64,000 nucleotides of DNA. Source: Craspedostauros australis. Its lineage: Eukaryota; Bacillariophyta; Bacillariophyceae; Mastogloiales; Achnanthaceae. This document shows positions 23,852-35,100 of the stretch, piece after piece. Where the stretch lies: positions 1,860,001 to 1,924,000 of the forward strand of contig JAMXDE010000012.1 of NCBI GenBank assembly GCA_026770025.1. The letters run 5' to 3'. Within the stretch, counting starts at the first letter, position 1; the number at the start of each line of letters is the position of its first letter. The notes below the pieces were generated by a model. The model was given only the letters and a program-made list of their open reading frames with translations, ran no database searches and was not told where the DNA came from. A program made the translations under genes and the position numbers.

Positions 23852-23905
23852 ATGTGTTTTGTGTGATGTGTTTTGTGTCATGTGTTTTGTGTCATGTGTT
23901 TTGTG
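23852..23905. repeat. 13-bp tandem repeat in the transposase leader
   Basis: Four copies of a 13-base unit (atgtgttttgtgt, with one variable base) lie between the right inverted end and the transposase start. Such subterminal repeats can be transposase-binding sites, but that role is inference. Confidence 0.85.
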
Positions 23906-24215
23906 ACGAGCAGAATGTGGAATCATGTGCCACATGCTAACGTGTAATTAACGCGTACCAAACGACTGAGACCTTCGGAAGCAAGTCCGTGACTGATCAC
24001 CTCACGATAAATACATGAGAACATAATTGAACCTTCGGCAGAAACTAACGAATTTGCTGCTGTTGGATCAACGCGACTGCAATGCACACATAGATCACTC
24101 CATAAAACTTAAAATGAAACCAAGTAGAAGCTGAAAGGGTCCACCATATGTATATAGACTACGAGAATCATGTATATGTAATTAGTTTTAAAATCCCAGA
24201 AAAACGACTAGACTC

Positions 24216-24253
24216 TTCATTTCAAACAGTTGGTCGACTCGCTCGAGGGGCTC
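24216..24253 (-). repeat. Right terminal inverted repeat
   Basis: The exact inverse of 18241-18278; related sequence continues inward to about 24,010. It is followed by TTAT at 24254-24257. Confidence 0.93.
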
Positions 24254-27200
24254 TTATAATTGTGGATCTCTCATCCAACATCCAAATGCACGATCTATCC
24301 ATAGATTATGGCTGTCGCGTCGTAGTTGTTGTCGCAACTATTACATCATATAACACGGAATAGCACTAATCTCATGGGACGTGTCGTTGGCTGCAACGAT
24401 CTTGGCTTGCCCTCCCTGTGCGAGAAACGCAACGAGCCCAAATCAAGACGGGATAGAAACCAGCAGGGTACATGCAGCCATAGGTACTCCATTGCATTCT
24501 ACTCTTTATACCGCCTACCATAAGAATGCGATACGTTCTCTGTTTGCACGTTGGTCGTTTCCGTCATAGATCCTCCTCCTTGCCCACGACCATCAGTGTT
24601 ACATGTCTGCAAATACGAGTACAAATAGGAAGTACACATGCGAGGTTGGGCAACTTTCCTGTTGGAAGAAACGATGGATCTGCTTCCAAGTTGAAAGAAG
24701 AATCAGACAGGAGACAGAACACGAGCGCACGATGTCGCCACACGCACATCCAGACATGCATACGAGCACCGCAAGACCACCATCCAGATAGATAGCAGGT
24801 CCCATGCTCGTAGTCAGCTCGTATCCCCATGGCACCTTGGCTGGTCCGGAGCATCAATCTTGCATTTCCACCCACCACCAAAAGGATCAGGCGACCAGAA
24901 CAAGGCCACAGAGGAAAGAACATAATAGAATGTACGAGTAGAGAAGCGAACATGAAACAGGTGGCAGTTCCTATGCAACGCGCGATACCAGCACATCCCG
25001 AACGTTGATTGCACCATGAACGGCAATGGGGGTTGGTAGAAGGTTGGAGCTCCCGATCTCTCCATTCTGGTCTTGATCGGTTGCTCTCTCTCTCGCGCTA
25101 TTGCCTGATCCTTGTGGATTCGTGGACTTGGACGCTTTGATCCGGTCCGACGTGGTGGAGTTCAACATCAACAAAGATGAAATAAAGTAGAATAGAACCA
25201 ATGGAGAGGACAAGCAAGCCTATGCCGTCATAGCTCGAACGAGTCCCCAGCACGACCAAACCCCGATCTCTGGCTCCTCTCGCCGTGAGTATCGACGATG
25301 GAGCGACAACACGCGCATGCTGGAGCGGCCTATTTGTGTACTGCAGCATTGAACAAAGATACCACCTATCGTAGATTTGGCGAAGCACGCGTGGCGTGGT
25401 GCTCCCATTCGATCACAGTAGCTCTCGGGATAGATACCCGGATAGAAGAGTTGATGGGAAGGCAACTGGGAATGTACGTGAGTGTTCGCACATCGCTCTC
25501 AACCCCACTTGTACACGTAGATTGTTGGCAGGTGCAAACACTCGTCCGTACCATACTTGCCAATACGTAGGTTTTGATGCACCCGTGGAGGTAGGTCCGC
25601 AAAAGCATGTCCATCTCCCACGTACCACACACGAATACTCGTGAAGCAGTTGCATGGTTCGCAACGCGCCATCGTCGACCACGAGCACGGCAGGATCTGG
25701 TTTGGGAAGCGTTGCTATCCGGAGCTCCTCGTTTTGTTGCCAAATTGATCCCCAGCCCTCACGAAATTCGCGGTCGCGAGATGTTGGCGATTCGCGTGAT
25801 GAAATTGCAAGGGCTCGCCATGGCCGCCATCCTCGTCCACAGCTCAACCCGTACGACTATGTACCATGCCATGTCATGCCATACGGTGGCCGCATCAAAC
25901 ATACCTACTCGTAATTGTACTCGTAAGTGTATGATGACAGCTGCGAGAGCTGTTCCAGCAGCAACGCTGGTGCATACTCCTGTGATCTGGGCGAAAAGCA
26001 CCCCATGGCGATGAAGGTGATGGTCGACCCTCACCATCTTGAACATGAAAGAACAGCTTTCTCGAGGTGGTCGTACTCGTGCTGTGCACGCTTCATTTGT
26101 TGGTTCTGTGGGATCACGTGGAAGAGAGACCACGAGTCCTTGTACGGGTGTCTGTGGGGCTCAACGAACTATTCGTGGCGTGGGTAGGCTGTAGTCATAT
26201 ATGTAACCGTGAAGTCGGTACCAACAGGATGGCAGTGTTGCTCGTATGGCAGCATGGTTGAAAGAGACCATATCGCGACCAAGATACGAGCTACTCGCGT
26301 CAATCTCTGCGTCTCGCTCAGAGCAATACAGATTCGGTGTGAGAAAGCAAGCAAGGAAGGAAGGAAGGAAGGCAGCGAGGGGAGTAGTGAAGGGGCGGAG
26401 GGAGAGTGGGAGGGACACTGGAGAAATGTGACGGCTGCAGTGCACACATCATTCCATCTACCCTACAGTACTCTCTCTCTCTCTATCGCTCGTGAAGAAG
26501 TTCGTAGATCTTGTGCTCTCCACAGGGGTTGGATACGGCCTTCACCTTTCACCAGTTTACAGATGTTTGAGACTCTACTGGAGAGTACCAATACTATTAC
26601 TCTTGGGTTGAGTGGCGAACGCAACACACCGGGCAAAGCTGCTCAACCGTGGCATGTTGTTGCGTGAGCCGAACAAAGTTCGATGTCAACACCATCGAAC
26701 TTTGTCAGTTCCGTAGAACGCTTGCGAATTTGCTGCTCTCTTCAGTTCTCCTATCGCTGCCTGGAAGTGTCGATAGAGGTTGATGCCTTTTGCACCACGA
26801 GGGAGCTTCTCTCTACCCCGCGCAGGCAGCGGTACGCAAGCACGCGCGCTTGAGTTACCACAATCACCACCAGCGACACGTCTCTCAATGAGGAAGGTTG
26901 TCACGGGCAACATCATGACATGGTTTGTGGACAAGCATCCTACCACCGCATGGTACGCATTGACATCCCAAATTGTCTCCGGTCGACCCATCGGAAGGGA
27001 AGTTGCAAAATGCTCATCGCGTTTTCCGCCTTCGTGACATCGCTCCACTTTCCGACCTGATTTTATCAATAGAAGTGGCAGGAATCTGTGACGGTTGTGT
27101 TGGCGGCTGGGGGCGGGTACCTCGTATTGGTGTTCTGCGTCACGCTTTGCTCTGTTGTGCTGTACTCTGCTGTACTGTCCTGATCTGCGCCTGTGTCTTG

Positions 27201-27775
27201 ACAGGTCTTCCCTTCCCTCGTGGAACGTCCCGAATCGTTCTGTGTGGGCCTCTCCTGTTCTGTTCGCATCAATCATAGATCATACGCGTACGAGCTACTT
27301 GTACGTGAGGATTGGTACGGGGGACCACACCATGGTTTCTCGACAGAGCGGAACGATCCTACTGTTCATAGGAGTTACTGGCGCTCGTACACCTGACGAG
27401 CTACTCGTAACTCGAATCCCTCTGCCTGCTGCCTCGAATCTAAACGGAGGCCCGGTTCCAGAATCCTACGAACTCGCTGGCATTCTGACTCCTTCGGGTT
27501 CCTGGCGCCATGTCTGACATGTCGAAACCCATCATGGTCTGAGCTGTACTGAGTTGGTACGACCATCCGTGCTCGCACGCCGTGGAGGTGTCGCGAAGTA
27601 CGAAGCACGAAGCACAACTGCACCAGCCATCATAAATTTCAACAACCCATCACCGCGACGGCATGCCAACAATCGAAGCGCGAAACGTCCATCACCAAGC
27701 AACGAGGACAACCACATCAACATCACATAATCCGCGCAATCCCTGCCACGGCGCCACGCTCTGAGAGTTAACAAG
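24254..27775. other. 3.5-kb region without a supportable gene
   Basis: Many short frames occur on both strands with no recognisable domain. The best candidates are 27276-26686 (reverse, 196 codons) and 26780-27037 (forward, containing WFVDKHPTTAWYALTSQIV). They overlap and could be remnants of a coding sequence. The region holds a perfect hairpin (26673-26705), a GGAA repeat near 26,355-26,375 and five exact copies of TACTCGTA or its complement. It may be decayed or regulatory DNA lying between two mobile elements. Confidence 0.4.
26673..26705. other. Perfect 13-bp hairpin
   Basis: Arm 26673-26685 (acaaagttcgatg) is exactly inverted at 26693-26705 around a 7-base loop (tcaacac). No T-run follows, so I do not call it a terminator. 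It could be a footprint of a small inverted-repeat element or an RNA stem. Confidence 0.8.
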
Positions 27776-28053
27776 ATGCCACCTCCGAAGGAAATCATCT
27801 GCCCCATGATGGTCGACGACGACTTCGGCGACGATGATGCTGAGAACGACTCCCTCTCGCTGGACGAGAGCAGCGACCGGCTGTTGTGGGATGATCGCTT
27901 CCTCGAGATCTCCTCGCCCAACCACAGACCCAACCAGCGGGTCTTCCGCGAGAGTCTGACATCATCGAGAGACTGCGCTCCGCTCATCCCCTGCAGGAGC
28001 AACCATCTCGAGGACACGGAGAGCCAGAGCACAGCCGAGCCAATGAACATCAG
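27776..28053 (+). pseudogene. 5' part of a host reading frame interrupted by the Copia element
   Basis: An ATG in good context (taacaagATGCCA) opens an acidic, natural-looking protein start (MPPPKEIICPMMVDDDFGDD, then DRLLWDDRFLEISSPNHRP). Its reading continues up to the ATCAG target duplication at 28049-28053, where the LTR begins; in this allele it stops a few codons into the LTR. The phase at the junction equals that of the long frame on the far side (37209-37989), so this looks like one host gene of roughly 350 codons split by the insertion. I recognise no domain. Being host sequence, the other allele may still be uninterrupted. Confidence 0.6.
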
Positions 28054-28740
28054 AGTTGAGATTCAATGAGGGACAGACTAGTACCGAACACGGTATCAAC
28101 CCGATGGGAGAAATTCCTGTTTTGGCGCGAAATCTTCCGACTTGATTGACCACCAAACCTTTTTCTCCTCCTTTCTCTCCTCCATTCACGAATCCATCAT
28201 GACTCAAACCTGACCGACCTGACTCACACCCCACCTGGGAACTATATGCTCTTCAGATCCTCCTTACTAAAACTTATCTCGATTCCTTCATTGCTGATGA
28301 CCACCACACTACCACCGTGGTCTCAGCATGCGTATCCAACTTGCTTCAACTCAAGCAATGGAATCCGAGTGTCAGCTTCAGCCACAGCCACTGCTTCATG
28401 ACCGTCACCACTGATTGTCATGACCTACACTGCAGTGTAACTACATGTGCGGAGAGCAAGGTACTGTATTGACTGTCTACTCTGTTGCACTGAATCAAGT
28501 GCATCAGTGCAGGGTCTCGCCAAGTTGTGTGGCATCGTTTCTTCACCCTACTAACACCAATAAGCTAACTCATAATAACGGACTAGGATTAGCTACAAAG
28601 CACTCTACTTCTCATCGTTACAAGTTATAACTATTCAAACAGCACACCTCTCTTGAACTGCATCACACGGCTATCCCGAAGCCGGCAGATTCACGAGGCA
28701 TTCTCCACCGATTCGCGACGCCTACGCACGAATCCTAACT
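28054..28740 (+). repeat. 5' LTR of the Copia element
   Basis: 687 bases, AGTT...AACT ends, reading as identical to 36517-37203. Short frames inside it are duplicated in the other LTR and are not genes. Confidence 0.96.
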
Positions 28741-29167
28741 GGTAGCTGCGAGTGGTTGCCAAATACTCTCTTATCAACTCCACCGAGCATCTTCCTCTGC
28801 CAACCGATCGCAAGAGTCTCTCTGAGACGAAGCCAAAAGGCACAGCTCGAAGACCGAGCTTCCAACAAGGACCACGTCCTCACCGCATGCATCTGATCTG
28901 AAATCAGATCCCCACCGCTCGAAAACCGAGCCACTCAAGAGGACAAAAGTCCCAGCTGAAGGTAAGCGACCCAAGGTCGAACTTCAGTAGCCTCTGCCAA
29001 AGCAAGCAATAACCGCACTCGCCGACCGAGTGCGAGCCCCTCCAAGCCTGCATCGAACTTCAGTGCACACCTTCCCAACGAAGTGAAGTCGAGCAAGAGC
29101 AAGAGAAGGCAAACAGATCGATCCCCTCGAAGTCCGAAGACTATTCGAGAAGTCCCCGTCATCCATC

Positions 29168-32100
29168 ATGGCGGAAGAGACAACTCCTGCCACGCTGGAA
29201 GAGCTGCAAGCGCAGCTCGAAGCGATCACGGTCGAGAACGCTCGCCTCACACAGGCGACGTTGGCGGCCGAAGCCGCTGCAGAAGCAGCAAACGCGGCCA
29301 TAGCCACTGCCCAAGCAGCGGCGACAGCCACCACGACCCCAAGCCGTCCCGGTCTCGAGCGCAGCCGCTCCGCTGGCGACACAAGACCTCGAACGGAACA
29401 GTCCTTCCTCGGCGACAGCATCTTCGACATGGAAACCCCCATGCCCAAGAAGAGCAGAAAGTCAGAAGAGGACAGCGAAGACGACGACCACGACCTCTCT
29501 GGGAAACCAACCGTTCCCATCATGGGAGGTATCCTCAAGCAAGGACGCAACTGGGTGCCCTGGACCGCAGGCGCGCCGAACGGGCATTGGACGGGCCTCC
29601 AAGACGAGTCACACACCAGGTGGACCAACTCTCAACAACAGAGAATCCTCCATAACGGTGCTGACTCAACCAACCAGTCCAAGCGAGAGCAAGGACTCAC
29701 CGACAAGTTCAAGAAAGGAGGGAACATCCAGCAGTTCATTCGCCTGGTGCGAAACCACATGGCAAGAACCGGACTCCTCACCATGGCGTACATCGCTGAC
29801 GCCAACGCAGAGTCAGGAATGACTTGCGTCTTGGACTCACCAGCCGCCTTCACTCTTGAAGATGCCACCAAGCACTTCGACGAGTTCCATCTGAAGTGGG
29901 ATCACTACGACGTCCAGAACAACGAGACAGCCTCAGCGTTCTTCCGTGACAGTCTTGATCCAGCCCTCGAAGACCAACTCATGAACCGAATCGAGCCGAA
30001 GTTCCACGATAACTTCATCACTCTCTTCGTTGAGTTCATGAACAGCAACTCGGCCAACTCCTTGGATGAACAAGACGCCCTCGCAGCCAAGATCCGCGAA
30101 GTCAACTGCAGACGTTTTCCAAACGAGAACGTTGGTCTCATGGCAGTCCACCTCCGTGCTCTTTGCAAGCGCCTCGACGACGCCGGTCGCTTCGACCTTC
30201 GTCTCCTCCGAACGATCCTCGACGCCTTCCTGCAGGCTGGAGGACAGATCCGGTCTGGTGAACAGTACCGACGTCCTCTCTATGTGATGAAGGATAACCT
30301 TGAGGAAATCCTCATGCGTCTCCCCGTCTTCACGTACGAGTACGCTCGCCCCCAGCTTGCCGCAAAAGATCTCACATGGATGGCAATCTGCAACAAGGCC
30401 GAGGCGTCGTACGAAAACGAAGTGCGCGGAAATCGCTGGCATGCCATCAGGCGTACCAGAGACAGCAACGTGCCCAGGTACTCGTACGCCAACAACGCCG
30501 TCCAGAATCCAAGCGCCAACGTTCTCGAGCAACACAAGGGTTTCTCCAAGAACGACGGAAGGAGAAACAACTTCAAGAAGCCCAAGGAACGCGACGCCAA
30601 ACGCAACGCCAGCCAGGGCTGGTCGTCCAAAGCTCCCAAGCCCGGTGAACCACAGCGCAAGCTTGTCAACGACAAGACTTTCATGTGGTGCGCCAAGTGC
30701 CGCCGCTGGCGTCTCTCGCACAACACTGAGAGTCATCAGGACAACTTCAAGTTCAAGGCGAAGGCAAAGGGCAAGCAAGCTCCCAAACAGGACAACCTCT
30801 CCATTGACATGGCTGCGTGGACATGCTTCACAGCCGCCTCCAGTCAAGACGAAGACACCTGGTGGTCTCTCGTCTGGAACCTCTTCACCTCCTTCAACTA
30901 CTTCGGTAGCATCGTTGGAATGGTTCTCCTCTTCGCCTCACTCCAAGTCATCACTATCGGAGTAGAGTATGGGTGGTACATCGCGGCAGCAAATGCCTGG
31001 ATGCTAATTGCCGTAACTCTACTACTCCTCCACACGAACGTACCACGAAGACCTGACTCAATCAACTCTGCTGATCTAGTCTACAACAAGGCACGAGTCA
31101 AAGAACGGTACAAGCAAGTGCATAAACGTCCAACACACTTCAATGGAGCCGTGAAACGCAGTCTCTACGATCTCGTAATGGAAAGTCTCGACCCAGATGG
31201 ACCCAAACCCGTGAACGTGTCGAAAGGAAACTCCCCACGAACAAAACGTGTGTGGCGTCCCCAGGCTCGGACCAAAACTCGCAATCACAGATCAAAACGT
31301 CGTCACTGGAACCAATCGAAAAATTCCACTTATGGTAAAAACCAAACACCCACGACAGCAAAATTGCCCCGCCAAGAAGGTCGCACCTCATCCATCTCAC
31401 GAAATCTCTGGAGCCTGTACCCAACTCGCGGAATTGACTTGATGTATGATCGAAGTCAAAAGCAACAATGTGACAATGACATGCCCGCACTACTCACTCT
31501 GCAAGGTCTAGCCTCCTTCTTCTCCAATCGCAATGCTTTCGCATCTCCAGCTAAAGCTGAGAGTTATCTCTCACCCGATGCTCCATTCGAACTCGTTTGG
31601 GACAGCGGAGCATCAATTTCTGTGACAAATGACCTCAACGATTTCAGTTCTACTCCAAGTCCTCCACCAAGACCGACCTTTCTCAACGGATTCCTCAAGA
31701 AAATCCAAGTGAATGCGTTGGGAACCGTCGAATGGTATGTCCTTGATGTAACTGGAAGCCCTCGCAAATTGCGACTGCCTGCTTTCCATGTTCCCGAATC
31801 AAAGGTCAAGCTAATCAGCACTTCCAGTCTCCTTGAAGAGTATCAGGGCGAAACGATCGTTTTCAACAAATCCTCCTGCAAACTCAGCGGAATCCTGGGA
31901 AACGACGATCGCAACGCAATCGTAGCGAATTACAAGAAGTCCACAAGGCTACCAACATCAGTCGGCTACAGTGCCAACAACATCCATGACGTGCCAGCTG
32001 CACTAACTTCCATCGTCTCCACCGTGTCGGACCACAACGTGAACCTCACCCAACCGCAAAAGGAACTTCTTCGGTGGCACTATCGTCTCGGACATTTATC

Positions 32101-35100
32101 CTTCAGTCGAGTGAAGTTCCTGCTGCGTTCGGGTACTCTCACCGGGTCAGAATCGTCTAGAAAGATGCACACAGCTGCGGCAAGGGTCACAAGCCTCCCG
32201 CTTTGCGCTGCATGCCAATTCGGAAAGCTGCACCGTCGCCCTTCCCCAGGAATAACTCAACATGTCGTCCGTGACAAACAAGGAGTTTTGCGCACCGATC
32301 ACTTGTTCCCTGGACAACAAGTATCAGTGGACCACTTCGTCGGTCGAACGCCAGGACGCCTCTTCTCAGGACGAGGCAAAGGCGATCCAAACGAAATGTA
32401 CAAAGGCGGAGCCATCTTTGTCGATCACGCATCAGGATACATTCACGTGGAACCTGTGGCAGCGCTAACCACGCACGCCACCCTCGAAGCCAAGGAACGG
32501 TTCGAACTGATGTGTCGTGATGTTGGAGTCCCCGTACGATCGTATCTATCAGACAACGCCACCACCTTCACCTCACCCGAATACTCCAAACACCTTGAAA
32601 TCTTCCATCAAGTCCATCGATTCGCAGGTGTCGGCGCACATCACCACAACGGAATAGCCGAGCGAAGCATTCGAACAATTGTCTCAATGGCCCGAACCAT
32701 GATGATGCATCAAAGCATCCACTGGCCAACGATGTTTGATGCTCAACTATGGCCAATGGCCGTCGTACACGCCGCGTACATCTACAATCGCGTGCCTAAT
32801 CCCGCCACCGGTCTCACACCCTACGATGTTCTATCACGCATCCGTCTTCCCCTCAAGCAACTTCATAACCTGCACGTATGGGGCAGTCCAGTCTATGTCC
32901 TTAACAAAGCGCTGGCCGATGGACGCAAGATACCCCGATGGGAACCAAGAGGAGAGAGATACGTGAACATGGGTCTCTCTACGAAGCATGCTTCAACCGT
33001 ACCTCTAGTCCTATCACCACGGACAGGTTCAATCACCCCTCAGTTCCACGTCGTGTTCGATGACTGGTTCGCAACGATTGCTACCGACTTGAAGCAACTT
33101 CCAAGCTATCAATCGGAAGAATGGACTCGCATGTTTGGTGACACCACCTTCCAATATCCATTCGATGACGACGATGTGGAATCAATGGAGCAGGACGACA
33201 TCTTCGCATCAGACACGCGAGACCACAACCGGTTACAACGCAACGACGATAACACTCCACCACCGAGTTTTGATACGCGAAACCAACAAACCATCCGTGA
33301 AAGAACGCCACAGGTATTGGCGAAAGGGTCGCAACCAATGACACAACAGATCCCCGATCTCATGAGTGAAGCTCTCGCCCCTCCGATGCCAGTTTCAGAG
33401 GGAGCCAACAGGCAAATGTCCTCGACAGAGGGAGCTCCCGATGAGTCCCCGGTACCTGACTCTACTATAGAGTCACCGGATCAGCGAACACTTCAACCGC
33501 AATTGAGCTCACCTCTCCGAGAATCACCAACATTGGAATTAGCAACTCCATTACCACTTCCAGCTCCGACGCCAATTCAGACGAGCTCCACGCCACCCAT
33601 GATACCTAAGTCTGAGCCAACGCCAGAAAGACCTCAAAGCACGAGAATTCGCAAACAACCAAAGCGATTCACGTACGCACGTATGGGAGGCAAAGCAGCC
33701 TGGCTGGACGACGAAGACACCGATGATTACTACTTCTGCCCTGCAGTAGCTACCTTGGAAGAGATCGAACAGGCCGCAACACCCAGGGAACTGCACCCCG
33801 ACTCATCATCGATCATCACATTCTCACAAGCTATCGTCGATTGCTTACATACAATCGAACCTCTCCAACGCAAAGGTAGCGACTCTCTCTCCATCGATCT
33901 ACACCAATTCAAGGTGGACGCTCACTACTTGTTGCGCAGACTCCGAGGTCGATTCAACACCTTGAATCCACAGCCAACCAACGTCGTCCTCCCAACGTTC
34001 GCTCCAAAGGCGGCTGAAGTAGAAGAAGCAAGCATCAACATAGCTGACTGGTGGCAACCGGACCCCGACAACATGACCGAGGAAGGAGCGACTCCATTTC
34101 AGGAGACGTACAACAACTTTCACTCGGACATGGAGGACCATTTCGAGAAAGACCTCAACAGCGTCTTTCTCAACGAAGACCTCCTCCGACTGGCCACTGA
34201 CCACGCCGTCGAGCAATTCGTGGAGAAGCTGAGCACCTTCATCAGTACTGGCACGATGGAACCCCACTTCGACGCTCTCGACTTCATGTCCAAGGCCAAA
34301 TCAGGGCCATGGTACTACCAAGACCCCGAACATTTGATGAACCAAGGGTACCTTCCACCCAAATCTGCGTACAACGCAGAAGCGTTCGTCCAAAGGACTC
34401 GCTCCGTGTGGAATGCGATGATCGAAAATCATCATTACCGTCTCGCATTCGAGCTACTCCGTCGCCAAGTGACGACGATCCGACCAGGACCGTGGCCACT
34501 TCCAAGCGAATACGAGATTGAGCAATTCGTCCAAGGCATGATTGAGTCGAACACGGCGCCACTCACTTCGGCCCCAGCGACTCGCTCCGCCAACAAAGGA
34601 TCCATGCTCGACATCGACTCGTCATCCACGCTCGACATCAACCCGTCGTTCATCCTCGACACAGCGAAGTGCATTCCACCAACTACATGGGCGAACATCG
34701 AACAGCATGCCTACTCTGTCGCAATCATCGAGCCACAGAAGGATGCAACAAACTACCCCACCTACGTCGATAATCGCATGATCAGCTACTTTGCCGCAGG
34801 TGGCGACTTGGAGATCGCCGAACGCACCTCGGTGTACAAGGCATCCAACACCGACCCGGATACTCTCTCCTTCGACGAAGCCATTCGCGACGACAACAAA
34901 GACGAGTGGATGCAAGCCGCCGAAAAGGAGATTCGAGATCTCACGGAAAAGGGCACGTGGGAGGAAGTGAAGAAGATCGACATCAAGAACGATCGCATCT
35001 TTCCAGGAACCTGGGTCTTTCGCCGCAAGCGCCTCCCCGACGGAACCATCAAGAAATACAAGGGACGCTGGTGTTGCCGTGGAGACCTCATGCAAGAGGA

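Larger units (their letters stand above)
18241..24253 (-). mobile_element. DNA transposon with long inverted ends and TTAT target duplication
   Basis: A 6,013-bp element. The outermost 38 bases (18241-18278) reappear exactly, inverted, at 24216-24253. Inside them the two ends remain visibly related for about 200 bases more, with shared blocks such as GTTTTATGGA and GATCCAAC. Both ends are flanked by TTAT (18237-18240 and 24254-24257), a probable 4-bp target duplication. The interior carries a reverse-strand DDE-type transposase frame (20088-23693) and about 1.8 kb of unclear sequence. I cannot place it in a named superfamily: a 4-bp duplication and long ends fit several, and the transposase resembles a family with a KRGISWHG-like block that I recall from animals and oomycetes. 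The exact outer ends suggest a fairly recent insertion, while the diverged inner ends and one stop in the transposase suggest some decay or an unusual expression mode. Confidence 0.85.

Noticed and set aside
26686-27276. Reverse frame of 196 codons beside the hairpin
   Set aside because: Some stretches look coding, but an overlapping forward frame does too, and no family is recognisable.
28057-28060. LTR start at the nearby TG dinucleotide
   Set aside because: The ATCAG duplication and the abutting purine tract both place the boundary three bases earlier, at AGTT.
28445-28630. 61-codon frame present in both LTRs
   Set aside because: It is simply duplicated with the LTRs and shows no protein features.
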